In this document: one piece after another, positions 18,671 to 27,446 of the stretch
How positions within the stretch are numbered: the first letter of the stretch is position 1
How the letters are laid out: each line of letters starts with the position of its first letter
NCBI RefSeq assembly: GCF_014117215.1
Contig: NZ_JACGXS010000010.1
Location: 87,123 to 151,122, forward strand
DNA from: Stenotrophomonas tumulicola
Lineage (GTDB): Bacteria > Pseudomonadota > Gammaproteobacteria > Xanthomonadales > Xanthomonadaceae
Length of the DNA stretch: 64,000 nucleotides
Reading direction: 5' to 3'
Notes under the pieces: generated by a model
The model's database searches: none
Told to the model about the DNA's origin: nothing
What the model saw: the letters and a program-made list of their open reading frames with translations, nothing else
Translations under genes and position numbers: made by a program

Positions 18671-21049
18671 TTGAGCGCATGGTCCGGCGTGCGCAGGTAC
18701 TGGAAACATCGGTCGCGGCTGATTTTGCGTTGCCTGCGCTGGTCGACGGCGGGCTTGCTGGTACTGCTGCTGGCATTGGACCAGGCATTCCCGCCACCGT
18801 TGCCGGCACAGCGCGATACCAGCACCCTGGTCGTGGCGCGCGATGGCAGTCCGCTGCGCGCATTCGCCGATGCCGAGGGTGTCTGGCGCTACCCGACTTC
18901 GGTGGACGATGTATCGCCGTTGTACCTGCAGGCCTTGCTGGGGTATGAAGACCGCTGGTTCTGGCGGCACCCGGGCATCAACCCAGTGGCACTGGTGCGT
19001 GCCGGCGGCCAGATGCTGCGGCAGCGCCGGATCGTATCCGGTGGCTCGACGCTGACGATGCAGGTGGCGCGCATACTGGATCCGCATACCCGTACGCCCT
19101 GGGGCAAGCTGAAGCAGATGCTGCGCGCGCTGCAGCTGGAAGCGCACCTGTCCAAGCGCCAGATCCTTGCGCTGTACCTGGAGCGCGCGCCCTATGGAGG
19201 CACCATCGAGGGCGTCGAAGCGGCGAGCTGGGCCTATCTGGGCAAACCAGCGGCACAGCTTTCGCATGCCGAAGCGGCGCTGCTGGCGGTGCTGCCGCAG
19301 GCGCCCAGCAGGCTGCGCCCGGACCGCCACCCCCAGGCGGCGCAGCAGGCGCGCGACAAGGTACTGGCAAGGATGGCGGCCTTGGGCGACTGGTCCAACG
19401 AGGCGGTTGCCGATGCGCGCATGGAAACGGTGGTGGCCCGTTCGCTGCGGCCACCACTGCACGCGGCACTGCTGGCGCAACGGCTGCATGCAGCGCATGC
19501 GGGTCAAGCACGTATCCAGAGCAGCATCGACATAGGCCTGCAGCGCACGCTGGAAGAGCGCCTGGCCAGCTACTTCTCCCGCTTGCCCGAACGCACGTCC
19601 GCGGCACTGCTGGTGGTGGACAACCAGACGCTGCAGGCGCGTGCGTACGTGGGAACGCTGAATTTCGGGGATCGTCAGCGGCTGGGCCACGTGGACATGG
19701 TGCAGGCATGGCGATCGCCCGGGTCGACGTTGAAACCCTTCCTGTATGCGATGGCACTGGACGATGGGTTGATCCATTCCGAAAGCCTGCTGGTGGATGC
19801 ACCGCAGAGCTTCGGCGGCTACCGGCCCGGCAACTTCGATGAAGCCTTCAATGGTCCGGTCAGCGCCGCCACCGCCTTGCGGCTGTCGTTGAACGTGCCG
19901 TCGGTGGACCTGCTGGATCGCGTGGGGCGTGCACGATTCGCGGCCCGGCTTTCGCATGCCGGCATCCAGCTGCGCTTCCCGCGCGGAAGCGCGCCGAACC
20001 TGTCGCTCATCCTCGGTGGCACCGGGGCACGGTTGGAGGACCTGGTCGGGGCCTTTGCCGCGTTCAACCGTGATGGCATCGCCGGGCGTGTCCGTTACAC
20101 CGATGCCGAGCCCTTGGTGGAGCGCCGGCTGGTGTCGCCAGGGGCGGCCTGGATAACCCGCGAGATGCTGGAGTCCAACCCACGACCGGGCCAGGGCACC
20201 GATACCTTCGATCCGGGCGGGCGACCGCGGGTGGCATGGAAGACCGGGACCAGTTATGGCTACCGCGACGCGTGGGCGATTGGCAGCACGCGTCGCCATA
20301 CGGTCGGGGTATGGGTGGGACGGCCGGATGGAACGCCATTACCTGGGCAGTATGGTGCGGTCACGGCGTTGCCGTTGCTGTTCGAAGTGGTCGACAGCCT
20401 GCCGAGGCAGCGCGGCGACAATGCACCGGCCACCATGCCGGCCAGCGTCAGCCGGGCGGACATCTGCTGGCCCAGCGGCGAGCTGGCCGATGCGCTGCAT
20501 GCAGGGCTGTGCCAGCGTCGCATGCCAGCCTGGTTGCTGGACGGTAATGTGCCGCCGACGTTCGCCGAACGCGATGCACGTCGCTGGCAGCCAGGCCGAC
20601 AACGCTACCAGGTGGACGCGACCACCGGGCGGCGGCTGTCCGCCGATTGCAGCGCCCCCCATGTGGTAGCCGAACGCGAACTCGCGCGTTGGCCTGCGCT
20701 GCTGTCACCGTGGTTGCCGCAGGCGAACCGGGATGCCTCGCGACTTCCCCCGTTGGCCGCCGACTGCCGTGATGATGGTCGCCAGTCCAGCATCGCGCTG
20801 CACATCGATGGATTGAATGATGGTGCAACGCTGGCACGTTCCCCCGGCGCTGCGCAGGGCGTGCGCCTGCAGCTTCGGGCATTGGGAAGTGACCAGGAGA
20901 TCGATTGGCTGCTGGACGGGCGCTGGATCGCACGCACCCGCGGCACGCAGTCTTTCAGCCAGCGCCTGGAACAGCCAGGTGAGCATGCGCTGACCGCACT
21001 GGCCAGCGATGGCACCTGGACGCGCGTGCGGTTCCGCGTGCTGCGGTAG
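18671..21049 (+). CDS. pbpC: Penicillin-binding protein 1C
   Basis: A 792-residue bifunctional peptidoglycan synthase with a short cytoplasmic tail and one N-terminal membrane anchor (TAGLLVLLLALDQAF). The glycosyltransferase domain has GYEDRWFWRHPGINP (catalytic Glu) and GGSTLTMQVARIL; the transpeptidase domain has SPGSTLKPFLY, with the SxxK serine. The C-terminal BiPBP_C domain occupies roughly the last 90 residues. The start appears to be TTG at 18671, supported by GGAG seven bases upstream; a GTG at 18689 is the alternative. It likely partners the macroglobulin lipoprotein at 12792. Confidence 0.9.
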   Translation: MSAWSGVRRYWKHRSRLILRCLRWSTAGLLVLLLALDQAFPPPLPAQRDTSTLVVARDGSPLRAFADAEGVWRYPTSVDDVSPLYLQALLGYEDRWFWRHPGINPVALVRAGGQMLRQRRIVSGGSTLTMQVARILDPHTRTPWGKLKQMLRALQLEAHLSKRQILALYLERAPYGGTIEGVEAASWAYLGKPAAQLSHAEAALLAVLPQAPSRLRPDRHPQAAQQARDKVLARMAALGDWSNEAVADARMETVVARSLRPPLHAALLAQRLHAAHAGQARIQSSIDIGLQRTLEERLASYFSRLPERTSAALLVVDNQTLQARAYVGTLNFGDRQRLGHVDMVQAWRSPGSTLKPFLYAMALDDGLIHSESLLVDAPQSFGGYRPGNFDEAFNGPVSAATALRLSLNVPSVDLLDRVGRARFAARLSHAGIQLRFPRGSAPNLSLILGGTGARLEDLVGAFAAFNRDGIAGRVRYTDAEPLVERRLVSPGAAWITREMLESNPRPGQGTDTFDPGGRPRVAWKTGTSYGYRDAWAIGSTRRHTVGVWVGRPDGTPLPGQYGAVTALPLLFEVVDSLPRQRGDNAPATMPASVSRADICWPSGELADALHAGLCQRRMPAWLLDGNVPPTFAERDARRWQPGRQRYQVDATTGRRLSADCSAPHVVAERELARWPALLSPWLPQANRDASRLPPLAADCRDDGRQSSIALHIDGLNDGATLARSPGAAQGVRLQLRALGSDQEIDWLLDGRWIARTRGTQSFSQRLEQPGEHALTALASDGTWTRVRFRVLR

Positions 21050-21104
21050 GCCGGCGTGCCGTCGATGGGGGCGACCGACCGTTGCCCGCCACCCCATCAT
21101 GCCG

Positions 21105-21671
21105 CTACTTGCCGATCCAGCCATCCAGCAGGTCGGCGAATTCATCGGCATGTTCCTCTTCCTGCGCCAGGATTTCTTCCAGGATGCGCTTGGTCGTGGT
21201 GTCCTTGTCGCCGACGAAGTTGATCATCTCGCGGTAACTGTCGATGGCGATGCGCTCGGCAACCAGGTTCTCGCGGACCATGTCGCGGAGGTCGCTGCCT
21301 TCCTTGTACTCGGCATGCGAGCGCGCGCTCAGCGTATCGGGATTGAAATCCGGTTCGCCGCCCAGCTGCACGATGCGTTCGGCCAGTTTGCCGGCATGCG
21401 CCTGCTCCTGCTGGGCATGTTCGAGGAACTCCGCCTTGACCGCATCGGCCAGCATGCCCTTGGCCATGAAGAAGTGGCGGTAGTAGCGCAGCACGCAGAC
21501 ATACTCGGTGGCCAGCGCGTCGTTGAGAAGGTGGATGACTGCCTTGCGGTCGGCACTGTAGCTGTCGGTGATCGCGCCGTCTTCGACGTTGCGACGGGCG
21601 TTTTCACGCAGCGTCTGGCGGTCGCTGATGCCGGCGGGATAGACCGGATGGTGCTTGGCTGGCTTTGACAT
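21105..21671 (-). CDS. Ferritin-like (bacterioferritin-type) iron protein
   Basis: A 188-residue helical protein with a ferritin-like diiron pattern: ALATEYVCVLRYY (first Glu), EFLEHAQQEQAHAGKLAERI (ExxH), ENLVAERIAIDSYR and EEILAQEEEHADE (second ExxH). It resembles the bacterioferritin-like proteins annotated in Xanthomonadaceae, but the N-terminus (HHPVYPAGISDRQTLRENAR) is longer than in canonical Bfr and no haem-ligand Met is obvious. It may oxidise and store iron or detoxify peroxide. It is 51 bases downstream of the peroxiredoxin gene on the same strand, probably one transcript. Confidence 0.8.
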   Translation of the reverse strand: MSKPAKHHPVYPAGISDRQTLRENARRNVEDGAITDSYSADRKAVIHLLNDALATEYVCVLRYYRHFFMAKGMLADAVKAEFLEHAQQEQAHAGKLAERIVQLGGEPDFNPDTLSARSHAEYKEGSDLRDMVRENLVAERIAIDSYREMINFVGDKDTTTKRILEEILAQEEEHADEFADLLDGWIGK

Positions 21672-21722
21672 GGCTGGCCTGTTCTCCTGGTTGTGCCGGG
21701 CCTGGCCCGGCGTTCCGATGAA

Positions 21723-22205
21723 TCAGCCGGGCAAGTGCTCCAGCACCTGCTCGGCAGAAGAGATGTCGAATTTCCCGGGCGCTTCTATCCACGCTTCGCG
21801 GACGGTGCCGTCCTCCACGTACAGGGCGAAACGCCGGGAGCGCACCCCCATGCCTGACGTGCTGGCGTCCATCTCAAGGCCGAGCGCCCGGGTGAATTCC
21901 CCGTTGCCGTCGGACAGCATCAGCAGCCCGGCGGGAACGTGCTGGCTTTCGGCCCACGCCTTCATCACGAAGGGATCGTTCACGGCCATGCAGTACACCT
22001 CGATGCCGCGTTGCCGGAATGCGGCGAAGTGTTCGACGAAACCCGGCAGGTGGTGGGCCGAGCAGGTGGGTGTGAACGCGCCCGGCACTGCGAAAAGCAC
22101 CACGTTGCGGCCTTCGAACAATGCGCGTGTATCCAGGGTTTCGATGCCATCACGGATGCGCTTGAGGGTGACTTCGGGAATCTGCTCGCCAACGGTGATG
22201 CTCAT
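21723..22205 (-). CDS. Peroxiredoxin (Prx5/redoxin family)
   Basis: A 160-residue thiol peroxidase. PGAFTPTCSAHHLPGF holds the peroxidatic Cys in the Prx5-type PxxxT(P)xC context; MAVNDPFVMKAW and LLMLSDGNGEFTRALG follow as in this family. No fused glutaredoxin domain is present. It reduces peroxides using glutathione, glutaredoxin or thioredoxin. AAGGAG lies just upstream of the ATG at 22205, which excludes the longer in-frame start at 22238. It is the first gene of a likely two-gene unit with the ferritin-like gene. Confidence 0.9.
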   Translation of the reverse strand: MSITVGEQIPEVTLKRIRDGIETLDTRALFEGRNVVLFAVPGAFTPTCSAHHLPGFVEHFAAFRQRGIEVYCMAVNDPFVMKAWAESQHVPAGLLMLSDGNGEFTRALGLEMDASTSGMGVRSRRFALYVEDGTVREAWIEAPGKFDISSAEQVLEHLPG

Positions 22206-22399
22206 GGGGACTCCTTGCAGGCCTGTCAGGTTAGGCATGGCGGTGGGATGGCTGCGTCAAGGACTTGAGAACCTTGCGTGCACACCCATCTTGGCCGGAC
22301 GGGCGGTGGAGGGTGGCAGCATGATGATGCGCTCCGGCACCGTGCGGGGCATTGCGCAGGATCAAGGCGTGGCGGCCGGGGCCCTCACCCGCCAGACGG

Positions 22400-22405
22400 T
22401 AGAAT
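22400..22405 (+). promoter_or_regulatory. Possible -10 box for the DnaJ-like gene
   Basis: TAGAAT, 48 bases before the ATG at 22454. A similar TAGAAT precedes hflK. No convincing -35 is seen, so this is a weak call. Confidence 0.3.
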
Positions 22406-22453
22406 ATGCGCCGGCCGGTCCCCGGCACCGGCGGATCATTTCGAGGTAGCAGC

Positions 22454-23350
22454 ATGGAATTCAAGGATTACTACGCCACCCTGGGGGTGGAGCCCAGCGC
22501 GGGTGATGCGGAGATCAAGACCGCCTACCGGCGGCTGGCGCGCAAGTACCATCCGGACGTCAGCAAGGAGGCCGGCGCCGAAGACAAGTTCAAGGGCATC
22601 AACGAGGCATACGAAGCGCTGCGTGATCCGCAGAAGCGCGCGGCCTACGATCAGCTTCGCGCGCAGGGCTACCGGCCGGGCGAAGAGTTCAACGTGCCGC
22701 CGAATTACGCCGGCGGCGGTGGCTACGATTTCGAGGAAGTGTTCGGCGGCGGTGCCGGTGGCGGTGCGGGTTTCAGCGATTTCTTCGAAAGCCTGTTCGC
22801 CCGCCAGCGTGGTGCCGGCCCTCGTGGGCCCGGTGCGGGTTTCAGCAGCGGTGGACACGCGCCCAATCGTGACACCCGGGCGAAGCTGTCGGTCCCCCTG
22901 GAGGCGGCCTACAACGGTGACTCGCTGCGCATCACGGTCAACGGCCGGCAACTGGACGTGCGCGTGCCCAAGGGTATCCGTCCTGGCCAGGTGATCCGCC
23001 TGGGAGGGCAGGGTACCGGCGGCGGCAACCTGCTGCTGGAAGTGGAATATGCAGCGCATCCGCAGTTCGAAGTGGATGGCCGCAACATCCTGTACACCCT
23101 GCAGGTGACGCCCTGGCAAGCGGCGCTGGGCACCAGCATCAGCGTGCCGACGCTGGGTGGCGCGGTGGAACTGAAGATCCCGGCCGATTCGGATGCGGGG
23201 CGCAAGCTGCGCCTGCGTGGGCGGGGGCTGCCGGGGAATCCAGAGGGCGACCAGATCATCGAGCTGGAGATCATCGCGCCGAGCCCTGCCGATGACGTGC
23301 AGAAACAGGCTTACCGCGACCTGGCCAAGGCCTTCGGCGAAACGGTGTGA
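22454..23350 (+). CDS. cbpA: CbpA-type DnaJ co-chaperone
   Basis: A 298-residue J-domain protein. Residues 1-70 form the J domain with the HPD motif (RKYHPDVSKEAG); a Gly/Phe-rich linker follows (FEEVFGGGAGGGAGF); the rest is two DnaJ C-terminal substrate-binding domains, without the zinc-finger cysteines, as in CbpA. It stimulates DnaK ATPase and delivers substrates. CbpM, which usually follows cbpA in enterobacteria, is absent; a GTAG repeat pair follows instead. The ATG at 22454 begins MEFKDYYATLGV, the family start. Confidence 0.9.
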   Translation: MEFKDYYATLGVEPSAGDAEIKTAYRRLARKYHPDVSKEAGAEDKFKGINEAYEALRDPQKRAAYDQLRAQGYRPGEEFNVPPNYAGGGGYDFEEVFGGGAGGGAGFSDFFESLFARQRGAGPRGPGAGFSSGGHAPNRDTRAKLSVPLEAAYNGDSLRITVNGRQLDVRVPKGIRPGQVIRLGGQGTGGGNLLLEVEYAAHPQFEVDGRNILYTLQVTPWQAALGTSISVPTLGGAVELKIPADSDAGRKLRLRGRGLPGNPEGDQIIELEIIAPSPADDVQKQAYRDLAKAFGETV

Positions 23351-23400
23351 TGGCCGTTGTGCTGCGCACGGCTTGAAGCCAGGGCAACCGCCCCGCCTCG

Positions 23401-23476
23401 GTAGCGCCGAGCCATGGTCGGCGGGTTTGGGGGGAATGAAGCCTGATGGTTTCCGCCGAGCATGGCTCGGCGCTAC
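23401..23476. repeat. Inverted pair of SMAG palindromes
   Basis: A plus-oriented copy (GTAGCGCCGAGCCATGGTCG, from 23401) and a minus-oriented copy ending CTCGGCGCTAC near 23476 face each other with about 30 bases between. The pair lies between the ends of convergent genes. The same dimer form occurs at 63064-63138. Confidence 0.85.
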
Positions 23477-23492
23477 CGCTTTTCGTTCGCGA

Positions 23493-23867
23493 TCATCCCG
23501 CCTGCCCGGCGAACACCCGCTCCAGCACCTCGGACAGCTCATCCTCCGAAAATGGCTTGGTGATGTAGGCCTTGGCACCTTGGCGCATGCCCCACATCCG
23601 GTCGGTGTCCTGGTCCTTCGTGGTGACCAGGATGACCGGGATGTGCCGGGTGGTTTCGTCGCGCGCCAGCGTGCGCGTGGCCTGGAAACCGTTGAGGTTG
23701 GGCATCACCACGTCCATCAGCACCAGGTCGGGCAATTGGGCGCGTGCTGCTTCCACCCCGGCCGCTCCATCGGTGGCGGTCAGGATCTGGTGGCCCAGCT
23801 TCTCGACGATGCGCTGTATCCCCAACAGCTGCGACGGTGAGTCGTCGACGATCAGGATGCGTGCCAT
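23493..23867 (-). CDS. PilH-like single-domain response regulator
   Basis: A 124-residue CheY-like receiver. MARILIVDDSPSQLLGIQRI gives the acidic pair, LVLMDVVMPNLNGFQATR the phospho-acceptor Asp, and VTTKDQDTDRMWGMRQGAKA matches the PilH pattern closely. PilH acts in the Pil-Chp chemosensory system controlling type IV pilus twitching; here it stands alone, so its kinase must be elsewhere. GGGGAAC precedes the ATG at 23867. The longer upstream frame reads antisense to nothing recognisable and is rejected. Confidence 0.85.
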   Translation of the reverse strand: MARILIVDDSPSQLLGIQRIVEKLGHQILTATDGAAGVEAARAQLPDLVLMDVVMPNLNGFQATRTLARDETTRHIPVILVTTKDQDTDRMWGMRQGAKAYITKPFSEDELSEVLERVFAGQAG

Positions 23868-23956
23868 GTTGTTCCCCGGATGATGCTCGCAGTGTAGTGC
23901 GCGGCTCGGTCCGGGGTGAAGCGCGGGCGGCACCGTCCGTCGCCCGCCTGCCACGT

Positions 23957-24952
23957 TCAGTCGATCCGTACGACGGTTCGCCCGTGTGAACCGCCGGCAA
24001 GCATGCCCTCGAAGACCAGGGGCAGGTCGGCAAGGGTGATTTCGCGCGTGCAGATCCTGTCCAGGTGTGCCGGCTTCCATGCATCGCCCAGCCGCTCCCA
24101 TACCTGTTCGCGCAGATCGCGCGGCGCATTGGCCGAAGACACCCCCAGCAGCGAAACGCCACGCAGGATGAACGGCATCACGGTCATTTCCAGCGAGGGT
24201 TCGGCAGCCAGCCCGGCACTGACCACGCTGCCATAGGGCACGGTCTGTGCCAGCAGGCTGGCCAGCATGGGGCCGCCGGCGTTGTCCAGGCCACCGCCGA
24301 ACCGTGCCGACTGCAACGGGCCGGTGTCTGCGAGTGCCTGCCGCGGCAGGACCTCCGCCGCCCCGATCGAGCGCAGCCAGTCAGCCTGCTCCGCCTTGCC
24401 GCTGATGGCATGCACGTCGTAGCCAGCCCGGCTGAAGATGTCCACCGCCAGGCTGCCCACGCCGCCGCTGGCGCCGGTCACCGCCAGGGGGCCGTGTGCG
24501 GGGGCAAGCCGGTTGTCCTGCAGGCGCAGCAGGGCCAGTGCAGCGGTAAAGCCGGCAGTGCCCAGGACCATCGCTTCGCGCGCGGTCAAACCGGCAGGCT
24601 GGGCGATCACCGCGCTGGATTCCAACCGCACATACTGGCTGTAGCCGCCATCGCGGGTTTCGCTGAGGCCACAGCCGGTAGCCAGCACCGCATCGCCCTC
24701 GCGCCATGCCGGGTCGGTGGAAGCCACCACGGTCCCGGCCACGTCGATGCCGCCCACCAGCGGGAACCTGCGCAGGATGCGGCCCTTGCCGGTCCCCGCC
24801 AGCGCGTCCTTGTAGTTCACCGAAGACCATTGCGCGCGCACCAGCACCTGGCCGGCGGCCAGGTCGTCCAGCCGCAGCTGCTCCAGGCCGCCATGGTGGC
24901 CCTGGTCGTCCTTGTGGATGCGGAAGGCCGTGAAAGTCTCCGGAAAGGCCAT
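23957..24952 (-). CDS. acuI: AcuI/YhdH-type acrylyl-CoA reductase (quinone oxidoreductase family)
   Basis: A 331-residue zinc-independent medium-chain dehydrogenase/reductase. The N-terminus has VNYKDALAGTGKGRILRRFP and PLVGGIDVAGTVV; the NADPH-binding Rossmann turn is VTGASGGVGSLAVDI; LGVSSANAPRDLRE is typical of the YhdH/AcuI group. Members reduce acrylyl-CoA to propionyl-CoA, which would feed the methylcitrate cycle encoded 12-20 kb upstream; that metabolic link is inferred. Start at 24952 (MAFPETFTAF). It is divergent from hflK. Confidence 0.85.
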   Translation of the reverse strand: MAFPETFTAFRIHKDDQGHHGGLEQLRLDDLAAGQVLVRAQWSSVNYKDALAGTGKGRILRRFPLVGGIDVAGTVVASTDPAWREGDAVLATGCGLSETRDGGYSQYVRLESSAVIAQPAGLTAREAMVLGTAGFTAALALLRLQDNRLAPAHGPLAVTGASGGVGSLAVDIFSRAGYDVHAISGKAEQADWLRSIGAAEVLPRQALADTGPLQSARFGGGLDNAGGPMLASLLAQTVPYGSVVSAGLAAEPSLEMTVMPFILRGVSLLGVSSANAPRDLREQVWERLGDAWKPAHLDRICTREITLADLPLVFEGMLAGGSHGRTVVRID

Positions 24953-25020
24953 TGAAACGCTCGCTGACGAAGGAATCGTCACCTTACCCCCTTCCAATCC
25001 TGCTGGTCTGCCCCATCTTG

Positions 25021-25026
25021 TAGAAT
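25021..25026 (+). promoter_or_regulatory. Possible -10 box for hflK-hflC
   Basis: TAGAAT preceded by TTG, about 70 bases before the hflK ATG. The -35 is not clear. Weak call from base pattern and position. Confidence 0.35.
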
Positions 25027-25095
25027 CACCCAACCGGTATATGGCTGGTGTCACGGGAACGGCCCGTGACGCGGCCCAATTGAGATGGAGCGTGC

Positions 25096-26229
25096 ATGGC
25101 CTGGAATACACCCGGCGGCAACAGGGGCGGACAAGGTCCCGACGAGAACCGACGGGGGCCCTCCAAGCCCCGCGGCGGCGGATTTGGTGGTGGCTGGGGC
25201 GGTTTCCCCGGTCCGTTGAAGGACATGTTGGACGGAGGCATTGTTCGTTGGATCGCCGTGGCGGCGGTGCTGCTGTTGTTGTTTTCCAGCTTCCAGCTGA
25301 TCGGTGAGCAGCAGCGGGGCGTGGTACTGCGCTTCGGCCAGTTCTCGCGGATCCTGCAGCCCGGCCCGAACTTCAAGCTGCCCTGGCCGATCGAGTCGGT
25401 GACCAAGGTCAACGCCACCGAGATCAAGACCTTCTCGATCCAGGTCCCGGTGCTGACCCGCGACGAGAACATCGTCAATGTCTCGCTCAACGTGCAGTAC
25501 CGCATCGACGACCCGCGCCTGTTCCTGTTCGGCACCTTCGATGCCAACCAGGTGCTGGAGCAGTCGTCGCAGAGTGCGGTGCGCGAGGAAGTGGGACGTG
25601 CCGACCTGAACTCGGTGCTCAACAACCGTGGTCCGCTGGCAACGGCCGCCGAGACCCGCCTGCAGACCCTGCTGGCGGCCTACCGCACCGGCGTCACCGT
25701 CACCGGGCTCACCCTGCCCGATGCGCGTCCGCCGGAAGAGGTCAAGCCCGCGTTCGACGAGGTCAACGGCGCGCAGCAGGTCAAGGAGCGCCTGATCAAC
25801 GAAGCGCAGGCCTATGCGGCCAAGGTGGTCCCGGAAGCCCGTGGCCAGTCCGCGCGCACCCGTACCACGGCCGAAGGCTACAAGGCGGCGGTGGTTTCCC
25901 GCGCAGAGGGTGATGCCCAGCGCTTCACGTTGCTGCAGGAGCAGTACAGGAACTCGCCGGAAGTGACCCGCAAGCGCCTGTGGCTGGAAACGGTGGAGCA
26001 GGTGCTGTCGGAGAACCGCAAGATCATCGGCGGCGATGGTCGCCAGCTGCTGTACGTGCCCGTTCCGGGCGATTCGCGGGTGGGGGGGGCAGCGCAGTTG
26101 CCGCTCTCCAACCCGGATGTCGTGCTGCCTGCCGTCACTGGCAGTGCAGCCCCCGCCCCGCGTGATGCAGGTCGGCCGGTTGGCCGCCCGACGGGACGAC
26201 CGAGCGGCCGTGAGGAGGGCAGCCAATGA
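25096..26229 (+). CDS. hflK: FtsH protease modulator HflK
   Basis: A 377-residue SPFH/prohibitin-domain protein. A Gly/Pro-rich cytoplasmic N-terminus (about 45 residues) precedes one membrane helix (WIAVAAVLLLLFSSFQLIG), then the periplasmic SPFH domain (QQRGVVLRFGQFSRILQPG) and a coiled region with many Ala/Glu (VNGAQQVKERLINEAQAYA). The C-terminus is a Pro/Gly/Arg-rich tail with GRPVGRPTGRPSG. HflK and HflC form a cage around FtsH and modulate its proteolysis. It overlaps hflC by four bases (ATGA at 26226). Confidence 0.96.
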   Translation: MAWNTPGGNRGGQGPDENRRGPSKPRGGGFGGGWGGFPGPLKDMLDGGIVRWIAVAAVLLLLFSSFQLIGEQQRGVVLRFGQFSRILQPGPNFKLPWPIESVTKVNATEIKTFSIQVPVLTRDENIVNVSLNVQYRIDDPRLFLFGTFDANQVLEQSSQSAVREEVGRADLNSVLNNRGPLATAAETRLQTLLAAYRTGVTVTGLTLPDARPPEEVKPAFDEVNGAQQVKERLINEAQAYAAKVVPEARGQSARTRTTAEGYKAAVVSRAEGDAQRFTLLQEQYRNSPEVTRKRLWLETVEQVLSENRKIIGGDGRQLLYVPVPGDSRVGGAAQLPLSNPDVVLPAVTGSAAPAPRDAGRPVGRPTGRPSGREEGSQ

Positions 26230-27089
26230 GAAATTCCCTGTGGATCGGCCTGGTGGTCGTGATCCTGTTCGGCCTGCTCGGCTCCGTGTACGTGGTCCGC
26301 GAAGACCAGACCGGCATGGTGCTGAACCTGGGCAAGGTGGTGCGCGCGGACATCAAGCCGGGCCTGCACTTCAAACTGCCGCTGGTGGAGTCGGTGCGGG
26401 TGTTCGATCGCCGCTTCCAGGTGCTTGATACCGCACCGGCGCGCTATTTCACCGCCGAACAGAAGGACGTCAGCGTCGACTTCTTCGCCATCGGCTACAT
26501 CTCCGACGTCCGCGGATACTTCCGCGCCACCGGTGGCGATCCGCGCGTGGCCAATGCCCGCCTGGCGCCGATCATCACCGACTCGCTGCGCAACCAGATC
26601 AACTCGCGTTCGCTCACCCAGCTGGTGTCCGGTGACCGCAGCGAACTGATCGCCGACCAGCTGACCGGCATCAATGAAGCGGTGCAGGGCCTGGGCATGC
26701 AGATCATCGACCTGCGCATCAAGCAGATCGACCTGCCGACCGACAGCCAGGTGATCAACGACGTGTACGAGCGCATGCGCGCGCAACGCAAGCAGGAAGC
26801 GGCCAAGCTGCGTGCGGAGGGCGAGGAACAATCGCTCACAATCCGTGCCCAGGCCGATCGTGAGGCGACGGTGCTGGTGGCAGAGGCCGAACGTGACGCG
26901 CAGCGGCTGCGAGGCGAGGGCGATGCGGAGGCGACCAGCATCTACGGTCGCGCCGGTTCGACCGACCCGTCGTTCTACGCCTTCACCCGTAGCCTTGAGG
27001 CCTATCGGAATTCGTTGACCGATGGCAACGGCGTGATCGTGCTGGACAAGAATGATCCGTTCCTGCAGTACATGAAGAACGACCGCTGA
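26226..27089 (+). CDS. hflC: FtsH protease modulator HflC
   Basis: A 287-residue SPFH protein with one N-terminal membrane anchor (LWIGLVVVILFGLLGSVYVV) followed by REDQTGMVLNLGKVVRADIK and a helical region rich in Ala/Glu/Arg (RAEGEEQSLTIRAQADREA). It ends GVIVLDKNDPFLQYMKNDR, as in other HflC proteins. It is the partner of HflK in the membrane complex that encloses FtsH. Its start overlaps the hflK stop, so translation is coupled. A strong hairpin follows the gene. Confidence 0.96.
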   Translation: MRNSLWIGLVVVILFGLLGSVYVVREDQTGMVLNLGKVVRADIKPGLHFKLPLVESVRVFDRRFQVLDTAPARYFTAEQKDVSVDFFAIGYISDVRGYFRATGGDPRVANARLAPIITDSLRNQINSRSLTQLVSGDRSELIADQLTGINEAVQGLGMQIIDLRIKQIDLPTDSQVINDVYERMRAQRKQEAAKLRAEGEEQSLTIRAQADREATVLVAEAERDAQRLRGEGDAEATSIYGRAGSTDPSFYAFTRSLEAYRNSLTDGNGVIVLDKNDPFLQYMKNDR

Positions 27090-27109
27090 GGTCGTCGCTT
27101 CGCTTCCTA

Positions 27110-27143
27110 CACGGGGCCCGGCATGTCCGGGCCCCGTGCTTTT
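27110..27143 (+). terminator. Intrinsic terminator or attenuator after hflC
   Basis: A 12-bp stem, CACGGGGCCCGG with CCGGGCCCCGTG, loop CATGT, followed by CTTTT. It lies between hflC and the DUF2065 gene, so it may terminate partially and let some transcripts continue. Confidence 0.8.
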
Positions 27144-27157
27144 CGTGGAGTATTTCG

Positions 27158-27343
27158 ATGAAAGACCTGTTCGCCGCCCTGTGCCTGGTGGCCGTGCTGG
27201 AAGGCCTGTTGTTGTTCGCTGCGCCGCTGGCGTGGAAGCGCATGGCCGAGCGGTTGCTGGACCTGCCAGGGCCGGCGCTGCGTAGTTTTGGCGGCGTGGT
27301 GCTGCTGGCCGGGCTCAGTTTGTTGTGGTGGGCGCGGCACTAA
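27158..27343 (+). CDS. DUF2065 small membrane protein (YjeT-like)
   Basis: A 61-residue protein with two hydrophobic segments (FAALCLVAVLEGLLLFAAPLA and FGGVVLLAGLSLLWWA) around RMAERLLDLP. This is the DUF2065/YjeT family, usually found between hflC and purA, as expected here. Function is unknown; the conserved position suggests a tie to the HflKC complex. GTGGAG lies eight bases upstream of the ATG at 27158. Confidence 0.85.
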   Translation: MKDLFAALCLVAVLEGLLLFAAPLAWKRMAERLLDLPGPALRSFGGVVLLAGLSLLWWARH

Positions 27344-27446
27344 GCCTGGCGGTGGCATTGCAGGAATCGCTCGTTGTCGGGTTCAGCACTTAAAGTGGCG
27401 GGACGACTGGCCTAGTGTCCAGGCTCCGTGGTGTGGAGCAACGACG

